DNA of 64,000 bases from positions 62,001-126,000 of the forward strand of contig NZ_CP044989.1 in the NCBI RefSeq assembly GCF_009017495.1, written 5' to 3'. Below, one piece after another: positions 32,416 through 41,142 of this stretch (position 1 is the first letter of the stretch; every line of letters starts with the position of its first letter). The notes beneath the pieces were generated by a model, which did no database searches, had not been told where the DNA came from, and saw only the letters and a list, made by a program, of their open reading frames with translations. Source of the DNA: Deinococcus sp. AJ005. GTDB lineage: Bacteria; Deinococcota; Deinococci; Deinococcales; Deinococcaceae. The position numbers and the translations under genes were made by a program.

Positions 32416-32460
32416 AGAAAAAGCAACGCAGCGTTGGAGCTTCTGCTCTAACGCTGCGTT
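32416..32460 (-). terminator. Intrinsic terminator of the minus-strand ABC permease operon
   Basis: AACGCAGCGTT and AACGCTGCGTT form a perfect 11-bp stem, extended by GGAGC/GCTCT. On the minus strand the stem is followed by CTTTTTC, a U-run in RNA. It lies just after the stop of the permease gene, between two convergent genes, and may also slow plus-strand transcripts from the glucoamylase gene. Confidence 0.8.
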
Positions 32461-32474
32461 CCAGAATGTCGTCT

Positions 32475-33362
32475 TTAGCCCTTCATCCCGGTCAGAACGA
32501 TGCCCTCGATGATCTGCTTCTGGAAGATGGCGAACACGATCAGCACCGGAATCACCGCCAGACTGCTGGCCGCCATGATCAGCCCCCACTGCGTTCCCGC
32601 CTCCCCGTTAAACAGCGCGGTGCCCACTGGCAGCGTGCGGAACTCCGGTCTCTGGATCACGATCAGCGGCCACAGGAACGCGTTCCAGTTGCCCAGAAAG
32701 GTGAAGATGGCCAGACTGGCCAGCGCCGGGCGAACCAGCGGCAAAGCGATCCGCCAGAAGATTCCGAACTCGCTCATGCCGTCGATGCGCGCCGCTTCCA
32801 GCAGGTCATCGGGCAGCGTCTCAAAGAACTGCCGCATCAGAAAGACCCCGAACGCACTCATCAGGCCGGGGAACATGATCGCAAAGTAGGCTCCCGGCAC
32901 ACTCCCGGTCAGGTGGATGTCGCTGACCCCCACGAACCACGGGATAACCAGCATCTCGGTGGGGATCATCAGCGTGGACAGGATCAGGATGAAGATGAGG
33001 TTCTTGCCGGGAAAGTCGAACTTGGCCAGGGTGTAGCCCACCATCGAGTCGAAGAACAGCACGGTGGCGGTGGTGACCCCGGCCACCAGCAGGCTGTTGC
33101 CGAACCACTGGATGAACTTGGTTTCCAGCAGGACCTGGCGGTAGTTGTCCAGGGTGGGCGATTCGGGCAGAAAGCTCAGGTTGAACAGTTCCTGAAAGCT
33201 CTTGAGGCTGGTCAGGAGCATCCACATGAAGGGAAACAGCGTGACCACGATGCCCACGGTCAGCACGAGGTAGGCCAGCAGCATCGGCGTGTTGAGGCGG
33301 CGCTGCGGGCGAGGATCGCCCGCCGTTTCACGGGTGTCAGGTTTGTCCAGTGTCGTGGTCAT
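32475..33362 (-). CDS. Carbohydrate ABC transporter permease, MalG-like (295 aa)
   Basis: This is one of two membrane subunits of a CUT1 sugar importer. Six helices are visible, and the cytoplasmic loop that contacts the ATPase reads LLEAARIDGMSEFGIFWRIALP, the EAA motif. Start 33362 has CGGAGT 6 bases upstream; the frame stays open further upstream through a repeat element, but that segment is not conserved-looking. The ribosome binding site and the A and T of the start codon lie inside the end of repeat copy 33361-33496. Neither binding protein nor ATPase is encoded beside it. Confidence 0.9.
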   Translation of the reverse strand: MTTTLDKPDTRETAGDPRPQRRLNTPMLLAYLVLTVGIVVTLFPFMWMLLTSLKSFQELFNLSFLPESPTLDNYRQVLLETKFIQWFGNSLLVAGVTTATVLFFDSMVGYTLAKFDFPGKNLIFILILSTLMIPTEMLVIPWFVGVSDIHLTGSVPGAYFAIMFPGLMSAFGVFLMRQFFETLPDDLLEAARIDGMSEFGIFWRIALPLVRPALASLAIFTFLGNWNAFLWPLIVIQRPEFRTLPVGTALFNGEAGTQWGLIMAASSLAVIPVLIVFAIFQKQIIEGIVLTGMKG

Positions 33363-33496
33363 ACAAACTCCGATTGGAAGGTGTTGGAAACACCTGAAAA
33401 TCTGAGCGAAGCGAGTAGGAGACAAACGGGTTCCGGGCGTGGAGTTAACGAACCGGAGCTGTCCCGGTTTGTTAACGAAACAGACGGAATCCGTAT
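33361..33496 (+). repeat. Structured MITE-like repeat, copy A (136 bp)
   Basis: This is one of three diverged copies in the window. Its ends are imperfect inverted repeats (ATACAAACTCCG and the complement of CGGAATCCGTAT). Inside are a hairpin GGTGTT/AACACC (33380-33394) and a 13-bp hairpin GTTAACGAACCGG/CCGGTTTGTTAAC (33444-33476), and between them GGTTCCGGGCGTGGAGT. It fills the gap between two permease genes exactly: its right end touches the stop of the upstream gene and its left end overlaps the start codon of the downstream one. No transposase is inside, so it would be non-autonomous. Confidence 0.75.
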
Positions 33497-34440
33497 CATA
33501 GGTCATACCGCCGGGTCAGGAAGCGCAGTTGGAACAGGGTGATGGCCAGGATGATCAGGAACAGCACCACCGTGATGGCCGAGGCATACCCCATCTGGAA
33601 GCGTCCGAACGCGATCTGATAGATGTACAGCGCCACCGTCATGGTGCTGCCCAGCGGTCCCCCCTGATCGGTGAAGTTCAGGTTGACCACCTGCGTGAAC
33701 AGTTGCAGGTAAGAAATGGTCCCGGTCACCACGCTGAACACGATGGTGGGATTGAGCAGCGGCCAGGTGATCTTCCAGAACGCCTGGGTGCCGTTCGCAC
33801 CGTCGATCTCGGCAGCCTCGTAATAACTGCGGGGAATGGCCGACAACCCGGCCAGGAACAGCACGATCTGAAAGCCCAGGTTCTGCCACACCACCAGCGC
33901 CGCCGTGGTGGCCAGCGCCTGATCCGGGGAGTTGAGAAAGTTCTGCGGGGTGATGTGCAGCCAGATCAAAAAGGTGTTGACCGGACCGAATTGCGGGCTG
34001 AACAGCCACTGCCAGACCCACGCGGCGGCCACGATGGGGGTGACGTAGGGGGCGAAGTACAGCGCCCGGAACAGCCCGCGCAACGCGATGATCTTGTTCA
34101 GGAGCAGGGCCACGATCAGTCCCAGCGCGATTTGCGCTGGGACGCCGATGACGGTGTACAGCGCGGTGTTCCGCAGCGCTTGACCGAACTTCTCGTCGGC
34201 GAACAACCGCTGATAGTTCTCGGTGCCGACGAAGGGCTGGGTGTCTTTGAGGATGTTCCAGTCGAACAGGCTCAGCCGCAGGGCAGAGAGGGTGGGCAGG
34301 AAGCGCACGATCAGGTAGAAGATCAGGGGGACCAGCAGGAAGGTGTAGGCCGTGCGGGTCTGGTGCCGCCGCATCGAACCGCCCCGCCGGGGTGGGGGCG
34401 GCCTGCCCACGCCGCCCATCAGGCGTGGAGACGCCTTCAT
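33496..34440 (-). CDS. Carbohydrate ABC transporter permease, MalF/UgpA-like (314 aa)
   Basis: This is the partner permease of the same CUT1-type sugar importer. After a proline- and glycine-rich N-terminus (GGVGRPPPPRRGG) there are six helices; the EAA loop is YYEAAEIDGANGTQAFWKITWP. The exact start is unsure: ATGs at 34440, 34419 and 34375 are in frame and none has a strong ribosome binding site. The upstream stretch 34441-34608 holds no gene but may contain the promoter; repeat copy B lies behind it. Substrate unknown because the binding protein is missing. Confidence 0.88.
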   Translation of the reverse strand: MKASPRLMGGVGRPPPPRRGGSMRRHQTRTAYTFLLVPLIFYLIVRFLPTLSALRLSLFDWNILKDTQPFVGTENYQRLFADEKFGQALRNTALYTVIGVPAQIALGLIVALLLNKIIALRGLFRALYFAPYVTPIVAAAWVWQWLFSPQFGPVNTFLIWLHITPQNFLNSPDQALATTAALVVWQNLGFQIVLFLAGLSAIPRSYYEAAEIDGANGTQAFWKITWPLLNPTIVFSVVTGTISYLQLFTQVVNLNFTDQGGPLGSTMTVALYIYQIAFGRFQMGYASAITVVLFLIILAITLFQLRFLTRRYDL

Positions 34441-34608
34441 CTGTGCTGACAGTGGCCCGTGACTGGCCCGCTTGACATCATCAAAATACAAAACATATGT
34501 GCCCCCTCAGGACCAGATGCGTTCAGGACTGTCTTGGCACGAGATTGTACGGCGTCACGGAAGGCTTTTTGCGCTGTGCAGGACCGGGATGTGGTCCCGG
34601 CAGAGCTG

Positions 34609-34743
34609 ATACAGACTCTGATTAAAGGGTGTCGAAAACACCCGTAATCTGAGCGGAGCGAGTAGGAGAAAAACGGATGCCGGACGTGGGATGTAGGAAT
34701 CGGCACTGTCCCGATTTCTTCACGAAACAAACGGAATCCGTAT
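34609..34743 (+). repeat. Structured MITE-like repeat, copy B (135 bp)
   Basis: The copy has the same orientation as copy A and nearly the same length. Ends read ATACAGACTCTG and the complement of CGGAATCCGTAT. The first hairpin is GGGTGT/ACACCC (34627-34643), changed on both sides relative to copy A but still paired. The second is GGAATCGG/CCGATTTC (34696-34718), extended by further pairs. The CTGAGCGGAGCGAGTAGGAG segment is nearly identical to copy A. It lies between the alcohol dehydrogenase stop and the permease operon. Confidence 0.75.
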
Positions 34744-34765
34744 GAGGCGTCCCCTTCTGGACTGC

Positions 34766-35806
34766 TTACGCGAAACGGTCAATCACCTGAACTCCAAGGG
34801 CGTTAAACGAGTCCATCCCCGTCAGTGCATCGATAGATTCTTCGAGCGTCAGCCGCGCGCCGATCAGGCGGTCCGGGCGTAGCAGGCCGCTTTCGATCAT
34901 GCCCAGCATCTCGGGATAGGCGTGGGCGGCCATGCCGTGGCTGCCATAGATTTCCAGCTCTTTTGAGATGATGGCGTCCATCGGCAGCGGCGGGCGGCTG
35001 TGTTCGGCTACCAGCAGGCCCACCTGCACATGCCGTCCCTGGGTGCGCAGACACAGGATGGAATCGGTGCAGGTCTGCGCGTGTCCCAGCGCGTCCAGCG
35101 ACAGGTGTGCGCCGCCGCCCGTGACCTCGCGGATGGCTGTCACCACGTCCACTTCCCGGCTGTTGAGGGTCACTTTCGCCCCCAGTTCCGCCGCCCGATC
35201 CAGCTTGTCTGCGCCGATGTCCACCGCGATTACCCGTGCGCCCAGTGCGCGGGCAATCATGATGGCGGACAGGCCCACGCCGCCGCAGCCGTGAACCGCC
35301 ACCCACTCACCACCGCGCACCCGCCCCTGCTGCACCACCGCGCGAAAGGAGGTGGCGAAGCGGCACCCTAGACTGGCTGCCGTCACGAAGTCCAGACCGT
35401 CGGGGAGGCGCACCAGATTCTGCTCGGCGTAGCGCAGGGCCACGTACTCGGCAAACGATCCCCAGGCCGTGAAGCCCGGCTGAAACTGGTCGCGGCAGAC
35501 CTGCTGCTGCCCGCTTTGACATTCCGGGCAACGCCCACAGCCCGAGACGAAGGGCAGCGTCACCCGGTCCCCCTCACGCCAGCGGGTGATGCCCGCCCCC
35601 ACCGCCACCACGGTTCCGGCGATCTCGTGGCCAGGAACGTGGGGCAGCGCGATATCGGGGTCATGGCCCATCCAGCCGTGCCAGTCGCTGCGGCACACGC
35701 CCGACGCCTCCACGCGCAGCACCACGCCGTCCGCTTCCGGCATGGGGTCCGGGACAGTCTGGAGTTCGGGACGAGTGCCAAATTGCTCGTAGACGACGGC
35801 TTTCAC
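34766..35806 (-). CDS. Zinc-dependent alcohol dehydrogenase (346 aa)
   Basis: This is a medium-chain dehydrogenase that oxidises an alcohol or polyol with NAD(P). The catalytic zinc site is [12 protein letters not shown] with [10 protein letters not shown], and the structural zinc site [15 protein letters not shown] has all four cysteines. [20 protein letters not shown] starts the cofactor-binding domain. Length is normal. It follows the metallopeptidase gene by 50 bases on the same strand, but its chemistry is unrelated, so co-transcription may be accidental. The substrate is not predictable from sequence. Confidence 0.92.
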   Translation of the reverse strand: MKAVVYEQFGTRPELQTVPDPMPEADGVVLRVEASGVCRSDWHGWMGHDPDIALPHVPGHEIAGTVVAVGAGITRWREGDRVTLPFVSGCGRCPECQSGQQQVCRDQFQPGFTAWGSFAEYVALRYAEQNLVRLPDGLDFVTAASLGCRFATSFRAVVQQGRVRGGEWVAVHGCGGVGLSAIMIARALGARVIAVDIGADKLDRAAELGAKVTLNSREVDVVTAIREVTGGGAHLSLDALGHAQTCTDSILCLRTQGRHVQVGLLVAEHSRPPLPMDAIISKELEIYGSHGMAAHAYPEMLGMIESGLLRPDRLIGARLTLEESIDALTGMDSFNALGVQVIDRFA

Positions 35807-35856
35807 GCCCTGAACTCTTTCATGATGCAGACTCTTGCATAATTATGGGCCGCCCA

Positions 35857-36474
35857 TCACCACTTCAGCGCTCCTTTCCAGCCCCGCGTCCGCACCCGCT
35901 TTGCCGCGCGGACGGTGGCCTCGCGATAGGCGGCATTCAACTGTGCCGGGTCACGCTCCAGCAGTTTGGCGTCCAGTCGGGCGTCTGCTACGCCTTCCAG
36001 CCCTGTCGGGGTGCGCGGGTCCGCCTTCCCCTCGCCGCTGAAGGTGCGGGCCAGCCCCTCGGCCAGCCATCGGGGGATTCCGGCAGGCTGGGCCGTGTGG
36101 AACGCCTCGTGCCGGATGGTGGTGGGCAGCAGACCACGCGCCGCCAGCGCCGAGAGCCGTTGCGTGCGGATGACCGCGCCCTGGGTGGAGGCCGCAATAT
36201 TGACTGGTTCCCCGGTGAGGGCCTGGAAGTCTGCCGCATTGCCTGCTGCCTCAATCCGTACCTTTGCAGGAGGTGAAAGACCCAGCGCCTTCAAGTCTCG
36301 CGCCGCCGCATCCCAGGCTTTGAAGACGGCCCCGAGGTGCTGACGGTCACGCGGATCCACGTAGGTGACGGTCAGCGGGCCGTGCTGGGCCTGAAAGGCG
36401 TGGGCGGCAGGGGAGAAGAGGGTCAGGCAGAGAAGGGCCACGCCAACTTGCAGACGGCCTGCTGCACCCTTCAC
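35857..36474 (-). CDS. Secreted HExxH metallopeptidase, gluzincin/MA-type (205 aa)
   Basis: From the GTG start at 36474 the protein has a clear signal peptide (LQVGVALLCLTLFSPAAHA). The active site is IRHEAFHTAQP, followed by IPRWLAEGLARTF, i.e. HExxH with a downstream glutamate in the WLAEG helix, as in peptidase MA-like gluzincins. The protein is short, so it is mostly a catalytic domain. It follows the alpha-2-macroglobulin gene by 64 bases on the same strand. A longer frame upstream lacks a convincing site. Whether it is truly proteolytic is inferred from motifs. Confidence 0.78.
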   Translation of the reverse strand: MKGAAGRLQVGVALLCLTLFSPAAHAFQAQHGPLTVTYVDPRDRQHLGAVFKAWDAAARDLKALGLSPPAKVRIEAAGNAADFQALTGEPVNIAASTQGAVIRTQRLSALAARGLLPTTIRHEAFHTAQPAGIPRWLAEGLARTFSGEGKADPRTPTGLEGVADARLDAKLLERDPAQLNAAYREATVRAAKRVRTRGWKGALKW

Positions 36475-36538
36475 CCCTCTGCTTTGCAGCGCCCTGTTTT
36501 CAATGACAGGAGGCAATCGGAAGATTCCAGCTCTTCTG

Positions 36539-39500
36539 TCACTGCCCCCGGTCCCGCACCGTGAACGTCGTCGCCGGGGCGTAGCCTTCCACGTCCGGGT
36601 CATACATCAGGAAGGCGTGGGTGGGCAACGCCGTGAAGGTGCCGGGGGTCTGGGCGCGCAGCAGGTAGGTCATCTTCTGCGCGCCCTTCAGGTAGTCGGC
36701 GTACAGATCCACGCGGTCATCCAGCAGGTCACGGCCCGCGTACCAGTAGTTCCAGTTGCCCCAGTCGTACTCGTCGGGGTCTTGCAAGCCCGCAATCGCC
36801 AGACTGCGTTCATCCAGCGCCTTCATGCCTGCCGGGATGGGATCGCTGACCACCATGTATCGGGCGGCCTGACCCACCGGCTGCACGCTGAGGGTCACCA
36901 GAATCAGATCGCCCACCGTGACGGGCTGCATCTGCCCGCCTTTCAGCAGCGTGACGCGGCGGTAAGTATATTTGTTATTTTTGGCATCCCAGACGGGTTC
37001 CAGGCGCTGATACTGGCGGCTCAGGCGGAAGCCCTTGCTGGCGTCGCCCTTCAGTTCGGCGGGTTCGCGGCTGTAGTTCAGTTGGGTGCTGAAGGTCAAC
37101 CCGGCGGGTGCGCCCGTCAGCGTGACCGTGTGCGCCCCGGCTTTCAGGGTGCTGGCATCAATTTTAAGAGTAGCTGCCTCCTGCCCGCTGAGGGTGGCCT
37201 GCCCGGCAGCTTTGCCGTCCAGCAGGGCACTCACGTCGCCGCTCATGGCTTTCGGGGGCTTGAGGGCCAGCGCGGCGACGATCACGCTGGTGGTGTCCTG
37301 GGTGGACAGCCATTTCGGGCCGCGCCGATTGGACAGCAACCACTGTGAGACGCCGGGAATCAGGGCGCTGTTCGGCTCCAGCGTGGCGACGGCCTCCAGC
37401 GCGGTGGCCGTGACCTGCACGCTGTTGTCGTCCCAGTAGTCGTACCAGAAATCGCCGCCGTTCCGTTTCGGCGTTTCCCAGTGCAGCAGTGCGCCTTCAT
37501 TGGTGCCGATCCGTCTGGCCTTGAGGCGGTCCAGCACATCGTGGGCGGCCTGGGTCTGGCCCGTTTTATTCAATGCCAGCGCGGTTTCCGCCAGCGCATA
37601 GGGCTCCAGATCCTTGCGGCGGGCGAAGGCCGCCAGTTGCGTCTTGTCCACCTTCCCGGCGTCGGCCAGGGCACGGTAAGCGCTGGCACGTTCGGCCTGT
37701 CGTCCCTTCGGATTGGGAACATTTTTGGCAAGGTACTGCAACCCGTTGTACAGCATGTCGTTGTTGACCTTTGCGCCCAGTTTCTTGGCCCGCAGCAGGC
37801 CCTCCACCACATAGGCGCTCATTTCCAGGGTGCTGTCGTCGTACTGCCAGAAGTTCCAGCCGCCGTCCTCGTGCTGGAACAGTTCCAGCCGGGCCAGCCC
37901 CGCGCTCACGATGTCGGGCAGATTCTCCGACACGCTCTGCGGCAGAGCGGCGCTGCCCAGATTTTCCTTCGCCAGCAGCGCGGGCAGGAAACGGCTCATG
38001 GTCTGCTCGGTGCAGCCGTAGGGGTAGCCCACCAGATACTCCAGCGCGGGCGACACGGCGGACAGCAGCGACGGTGTGAGACTCAGGCTCAGGTCCAACG
38101 TTTTCAGGTTGGCATCTGCCGGAATATTGAGTTTGATGCTGGGCTGGCTGGCACTGCCCACCGCCGTCTGCGTGACCTCGTACCCTCTGGCTTTCACAGG
38201 CAGGGGGAGTTTGAGGGCGTCATTGCCGGAAGCTGTGCGGGCGGTGAAGGTCACGTCTGACGTGCCCACGTTGCCTGCCCGCACCTGCATATCCGTGCGG
38301 ACGCGCCCATTGGCGGCCACGTTCAGCGGCGTGCCGCCCGGTTTCAGAACCGCGCCACCCAGCGGGGTCAGGCCATTCAAGACTGCGCTGGCCGTGCCCG
38401 TCACTGCTTTATTCAGCGTGTTGTTCACGATGCCGGACAGCGTGACCGTGTCGCCGCGCACCAGGAATGTCGGCAGGCTCAGGCGGGCGATCACGTCCTT
38501 GGTGGTCATGGTGGTGGCGACTGCTTGCCCGAAGCGCGGGGTCTTCGTCTGGGCGCGGGCCGTGGCCACCCAGGTGGTCAGGTTATCGGGGAATTTGACC
38601 GTCACCTCGGCGTGGCCCTGCGCGTCGGTCAGGAGGTTGGGCACCCACAGAATGGTGTCCTTGAAATCCTGGCGCGGCGTGACTGGATCGGCGCTGGCCG
38701 AGTCGGCAGTCTTGCTCTGCTTGTCCTGCGCGAAGGAGGGGGCGGATTCTATCTGTCTGGGCGCGGAGGCCACCGTGCCCACCTGCGAGAAGTAGAAGTT
38801 GAGGCTGGAATTGGTCCCCACCGCGTTGCTGCGCGGCGCGTCAAAGACCTGGGCAATCGGCGTGCTGTTGTCGCGCTGCACCAGATAGATGGCCCCATCC
38901 ACTATGCCCAGCGCCACCTCTCCTGCCACACCCTTGCCGTCCGCTGTCTGCACGTCCACGCTGAATTTTCCCGTGTCGCCGGGAGCGTAGCGGGCTTTTG
39001 CCGGCGTGACCTTGACTGTCAGGGCCGCGCCCACACGGGGAACTTTCACGCGGGCGTCGTTGCTGTAAAACTGGCCGTCCGACAGGGTAGACGCTGCCAC
39101 GTAAATGTTGGGGGCCATGTCCGCCGTGACCGGAAAACGATAGGTCAGCACCGCGCCCGTGCCGCGCAGGACGGTAGAACTACGTAACCTGTCGCCCTCA
39201 AGCGTCACCAGCACCGGAGCGCCGGGTTTGGGGTTGCCCACCAGCACGGTGGCGGTGTCGCCGGGAGCATAGTTCTTGCGGTCCAGTTGCACGGTCAGAT
39301 CGCGGTAGTTCCAGCCGTAGTCCTCGCCGGGCTTCAGCACCCAGACAAAGTTTTCAAAGGTACTCGCGCGGCCCTGCGCGTCTTTCACGGTGGCCCGCAC
39401 CAGATACCCGCCGCCGCGCGCGGTAGACAGCGTGGTGCTGGCTGTGCCCGCCGCGTTCGTCTGCACCTGGGAGCGGGCCAGGCGCGTCTCGCTCAGCACC

Positions 39501-40966
39501 CAGGTCTTCTTCTTCCTGTCGTAGTCGTAGCTCTGGCGAATCAGGTCCAGGGTCACGGGTGCGGCGCGGCCCACATCCTTCAGATCACGGGTGTCCAGCG
39601 ACACGCGGATGGGCTTACCCGCGTCATAGACGTAGCCGTCGGTGCTGGCCTCCACGTTCAGGCTGGCGGGAAAGGCGATCACCTGCGTCTGGGCGCTGAC
39701 CGTGCGGCGCGACTCGTCCTCCACCTCAGCCTCAATGCGGTAGCTGATCGGCTGGCCGTCCGGGTCACGCGCCAGCGGCAGCGTCAAGTCAAGGTCTCCG
39801 TTGGCGTTCAGGCGCGTCTCCTCCTGAATCACCAGATCGGAGCCGTAGTCCTGGCCCTCGTCACCGGGTGGCAGATAATCGCTGTCGAAGCCGGGCGGAT
39901 AGTACGGCGCGCGGGTGACGTTGTAATTGACCCTGGCCCCGCTCACGTTGCCCCCGAACAGGTAACGGGCCGAAATGCGGACGCTGACCTTCTCGCCCTG
40001 CACGGCGCGTTTGCGGTCCGGCGCAAGGGTAACGGCGTATTCGGGCTTCTGGTAAGCCTCCACCTGAAAGCTGCCGCCGATGTCGCTCTGGCTGTCGCCA
40101 TCGGCCTTGTCGGGTTTCAGCGAGAAATAGTATTCGCCCAGTTTGGCCCCCACGGGCAGATCCAGCCCGGCGTTCAGCGATCCCAGCGCGTTGGTGGTCA
40201 GCGTCTTGCGGTACACCTCGTCGTTGTCGGGGGACTGGATGGTTACCCGCACCGACGTATTCGCCAGCGGTGTCAGTTTGTCGGCCTGCCGCAGCACCGC
40301 CTTGAAATCCACATGCTGGCCGGGGCGGTAGATCGGGCGGTCCGTATAGACGTACCCACGCACCAGCGGGGCCGCGTAGCTGTTCCATTCCGCCCCGCTG
40401 ATGGCCCAGTCGTTGCCGTAGCGGGCCAGAAAGGTTTCCCCGTCGGCACTGGCCTTTTTCGCAAAGCGGGCCACGCCGTCGGGATTCGCTAAAACTGGAG
40501 CAGCCCCGCCCAGCGCCCACACCCGCGCCGCCCGCGTCTGGCCGCTTTCACGGTCCGCCGTGTAGGTCAGCGCCTGCCCCGCGTCGCGTTTGACCACCAG
40601 ACCCAGGTTGCTGACCAGCACCACCGCGCCCAGACTGCCTGTTCCCACCACGTAAACGCCGCTGGGCAGCTTGCCAAAGTCCAGGCTCTGGTCCCGTTTC
40701 TTCAGCTTGACGGTGCGGATCGGCGCGCTCCGGCCCACGGCACCCAGTTTGGGTTCGTGTGGATCGGGCGAGGCGGCGAACAGGGCCGCCGGGTCCAGCA
40801 CCTTGCTGAGGGTGAACACGGTCCCGGCAGGCGCATACACTTCCACGCTGACCGGCTGGCTGCCCCGGAACACGCCGCCGTAAATGGAAACCTCGCGCTG
40901 GGCGGGGGCCAGCCCCACCAGCAGCAGGCCGGATAACAATGCGCCGCGCGTCCACCGTCGTTTCAT
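36539..40966 (-). CDS. Exported alpha-2-macroglobulin family protein with intact thioester (1475 aa)
   Basis: Bacterial alpha-2-macroglobulins trap proteases that attack the envelope by covalent capture. The N-terminus (RRWTRGALLSGLLLVGLAPAQ) is a signal peptide without a lipobox cysteine. MG domains come first, including the YVYTDRPIYRPGQHVDFKA segment and a second APGDTATVLV-type repeat. The bait-like region is near residue 700-760 (rich in S, A, Q, K). The A2M domain PDNLTTWVATARAQTK is followed by the thioester motif YPYGCTEQTMSRFLP and the terpenoid-cyclase-like helical domain. GGGGC precedes the ATG; the longer TTG reading was rejected. Confidence 0.93.
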   Translation of the reverse strand: MKRRWTRGALLSGLLLVGLAPAQREVSIYGGVFRGSQPVSVEVYAPAGTVFTLSKVLDPAALFAASPDPHEPKLGAVGRSAPIRTVKLKKRDQSLDFGKLPSGVYVVGTGSLGAVVLVSNLGLVVKRDAGQALTYTADRESGQTRAARVWALGGAAPVLANPDGVARFAKKASADGETFLARYGNDWAISGAEWNSYAAPLVRGYVYTDRPIYRPGQHVDFKAVLRQADKLTPLANTSVRVTIQSPDNDEVYRKTLTTNALGSLNAGLDLPVGAKLGEYYFSLKPDKADGDSQSDIGGSFQVEAYQKPEYAVTLAPDRKRAVQGEKVSVRISARYLFGGNVSGARVNYNVTRAPYYPPGFDSDYLPPGDEGQDYGSDLVIQEETRLNANGDLDLTLPLARDPDGQPISYRIEAEVEDESRRTVSAQTQVIAFPASLNVEASTDGYVYDAGKPIRVSLDTRDLKDVGRAAPVTLDLIRQSYDYDRKKKTWVLSETRLARSQVQTNAAGTASTTLSTARGGGYLVRATVKDAQGRASTFENFVWVLKPGEDYGWNYRDLTVQLDRKNYAPGDTATVLVGNPKPGAPVLVTLEGDRLRSSTVLRGTGAVLTYRFPVTADMAPNIYVAASTLSDGQFYSNDARVKVPRVGAALTVKVTPAKARYAPGDTGKFSVDVQTADGKGVAGEVALGIVDGAIYLVQRDNSTPIAQVFDAPRSNAVGTNSSLNFYFSQVGTVASAPRQIESAPSFAQDKQSKTADSASADPVTPRQDFKDTILWVPNLLTDAQGHAEVTVKFPDNLTTWVATARAQTKTPRFGQAVATTMTTKDVIARLSLPTFLVRGDTVTLSGIVNNTLNKAVTGTASAVLNGLTPLGGAVLKPGGTPLNVAANGRVRTDMQVRAGNVGTSDVTFTARTASGNDALKLPLPVKARGYEVTQTAVGSASQPSIKLNIPADANLKTLDLSLSLTPSLLSAVSPALEYLVGYPYGCTEQTMSRFLPALLAKENLGSAALPQSVSENLPDIVSAGLARLELFQHEDGGWNFWQYDDSTLEMSAYVVEGLLRAKKLGAKVNNDMLYNGLQYLAKNVPNPKGRQAERASAYRALADAGKVDKTQLAAFARRKDLEPYALAETALALNKTGQTQAAHDVLDRLKARRIGTNEGALLHWETPKRNGGDFWYDYWDDNSVQVTATALEAVATLEPNSALIPGVSQWLLSNRRGPKWLSTQDTTSVIVAALALKPPKAMSGDVSALLDGKAAGQATLSGQEAATLKIDASTLKAGAHTVTLTGAPAGLTFSTQLNYSREPAELKGDASKGFRLSRQYQRLEPVWDAKNNKYTYRRVTLLKGGQMQPVTVGDLILVTLSVQPVGQAARYMVVSDPIPAGMKALDERSLAIAGLQDPDEYDWGNWNYWYAGRDLLDDRVDLYADYLKGAQKMTYLLRAQTPGTFTALPTHAFLMYDPDVEGYAPATTFTVRDRGQ

Positions 40967-41142
40967 GTCTGCCCCTTTCGCAAGCCCTGCTTGCCGTTCC
41001 TGCGTCTGACCGAGAGTGCTGGGCTTCAAATCCTGCCTGATCAGATTGTGTCACTTCTTGCCTTGCCCGTGCGGATTTCGCCTACGGTAGCTGCTCCCGG
41101 AGTGCCCGGCATCATCCGAAAGGCTGGGCAGGGGAGAATGCC

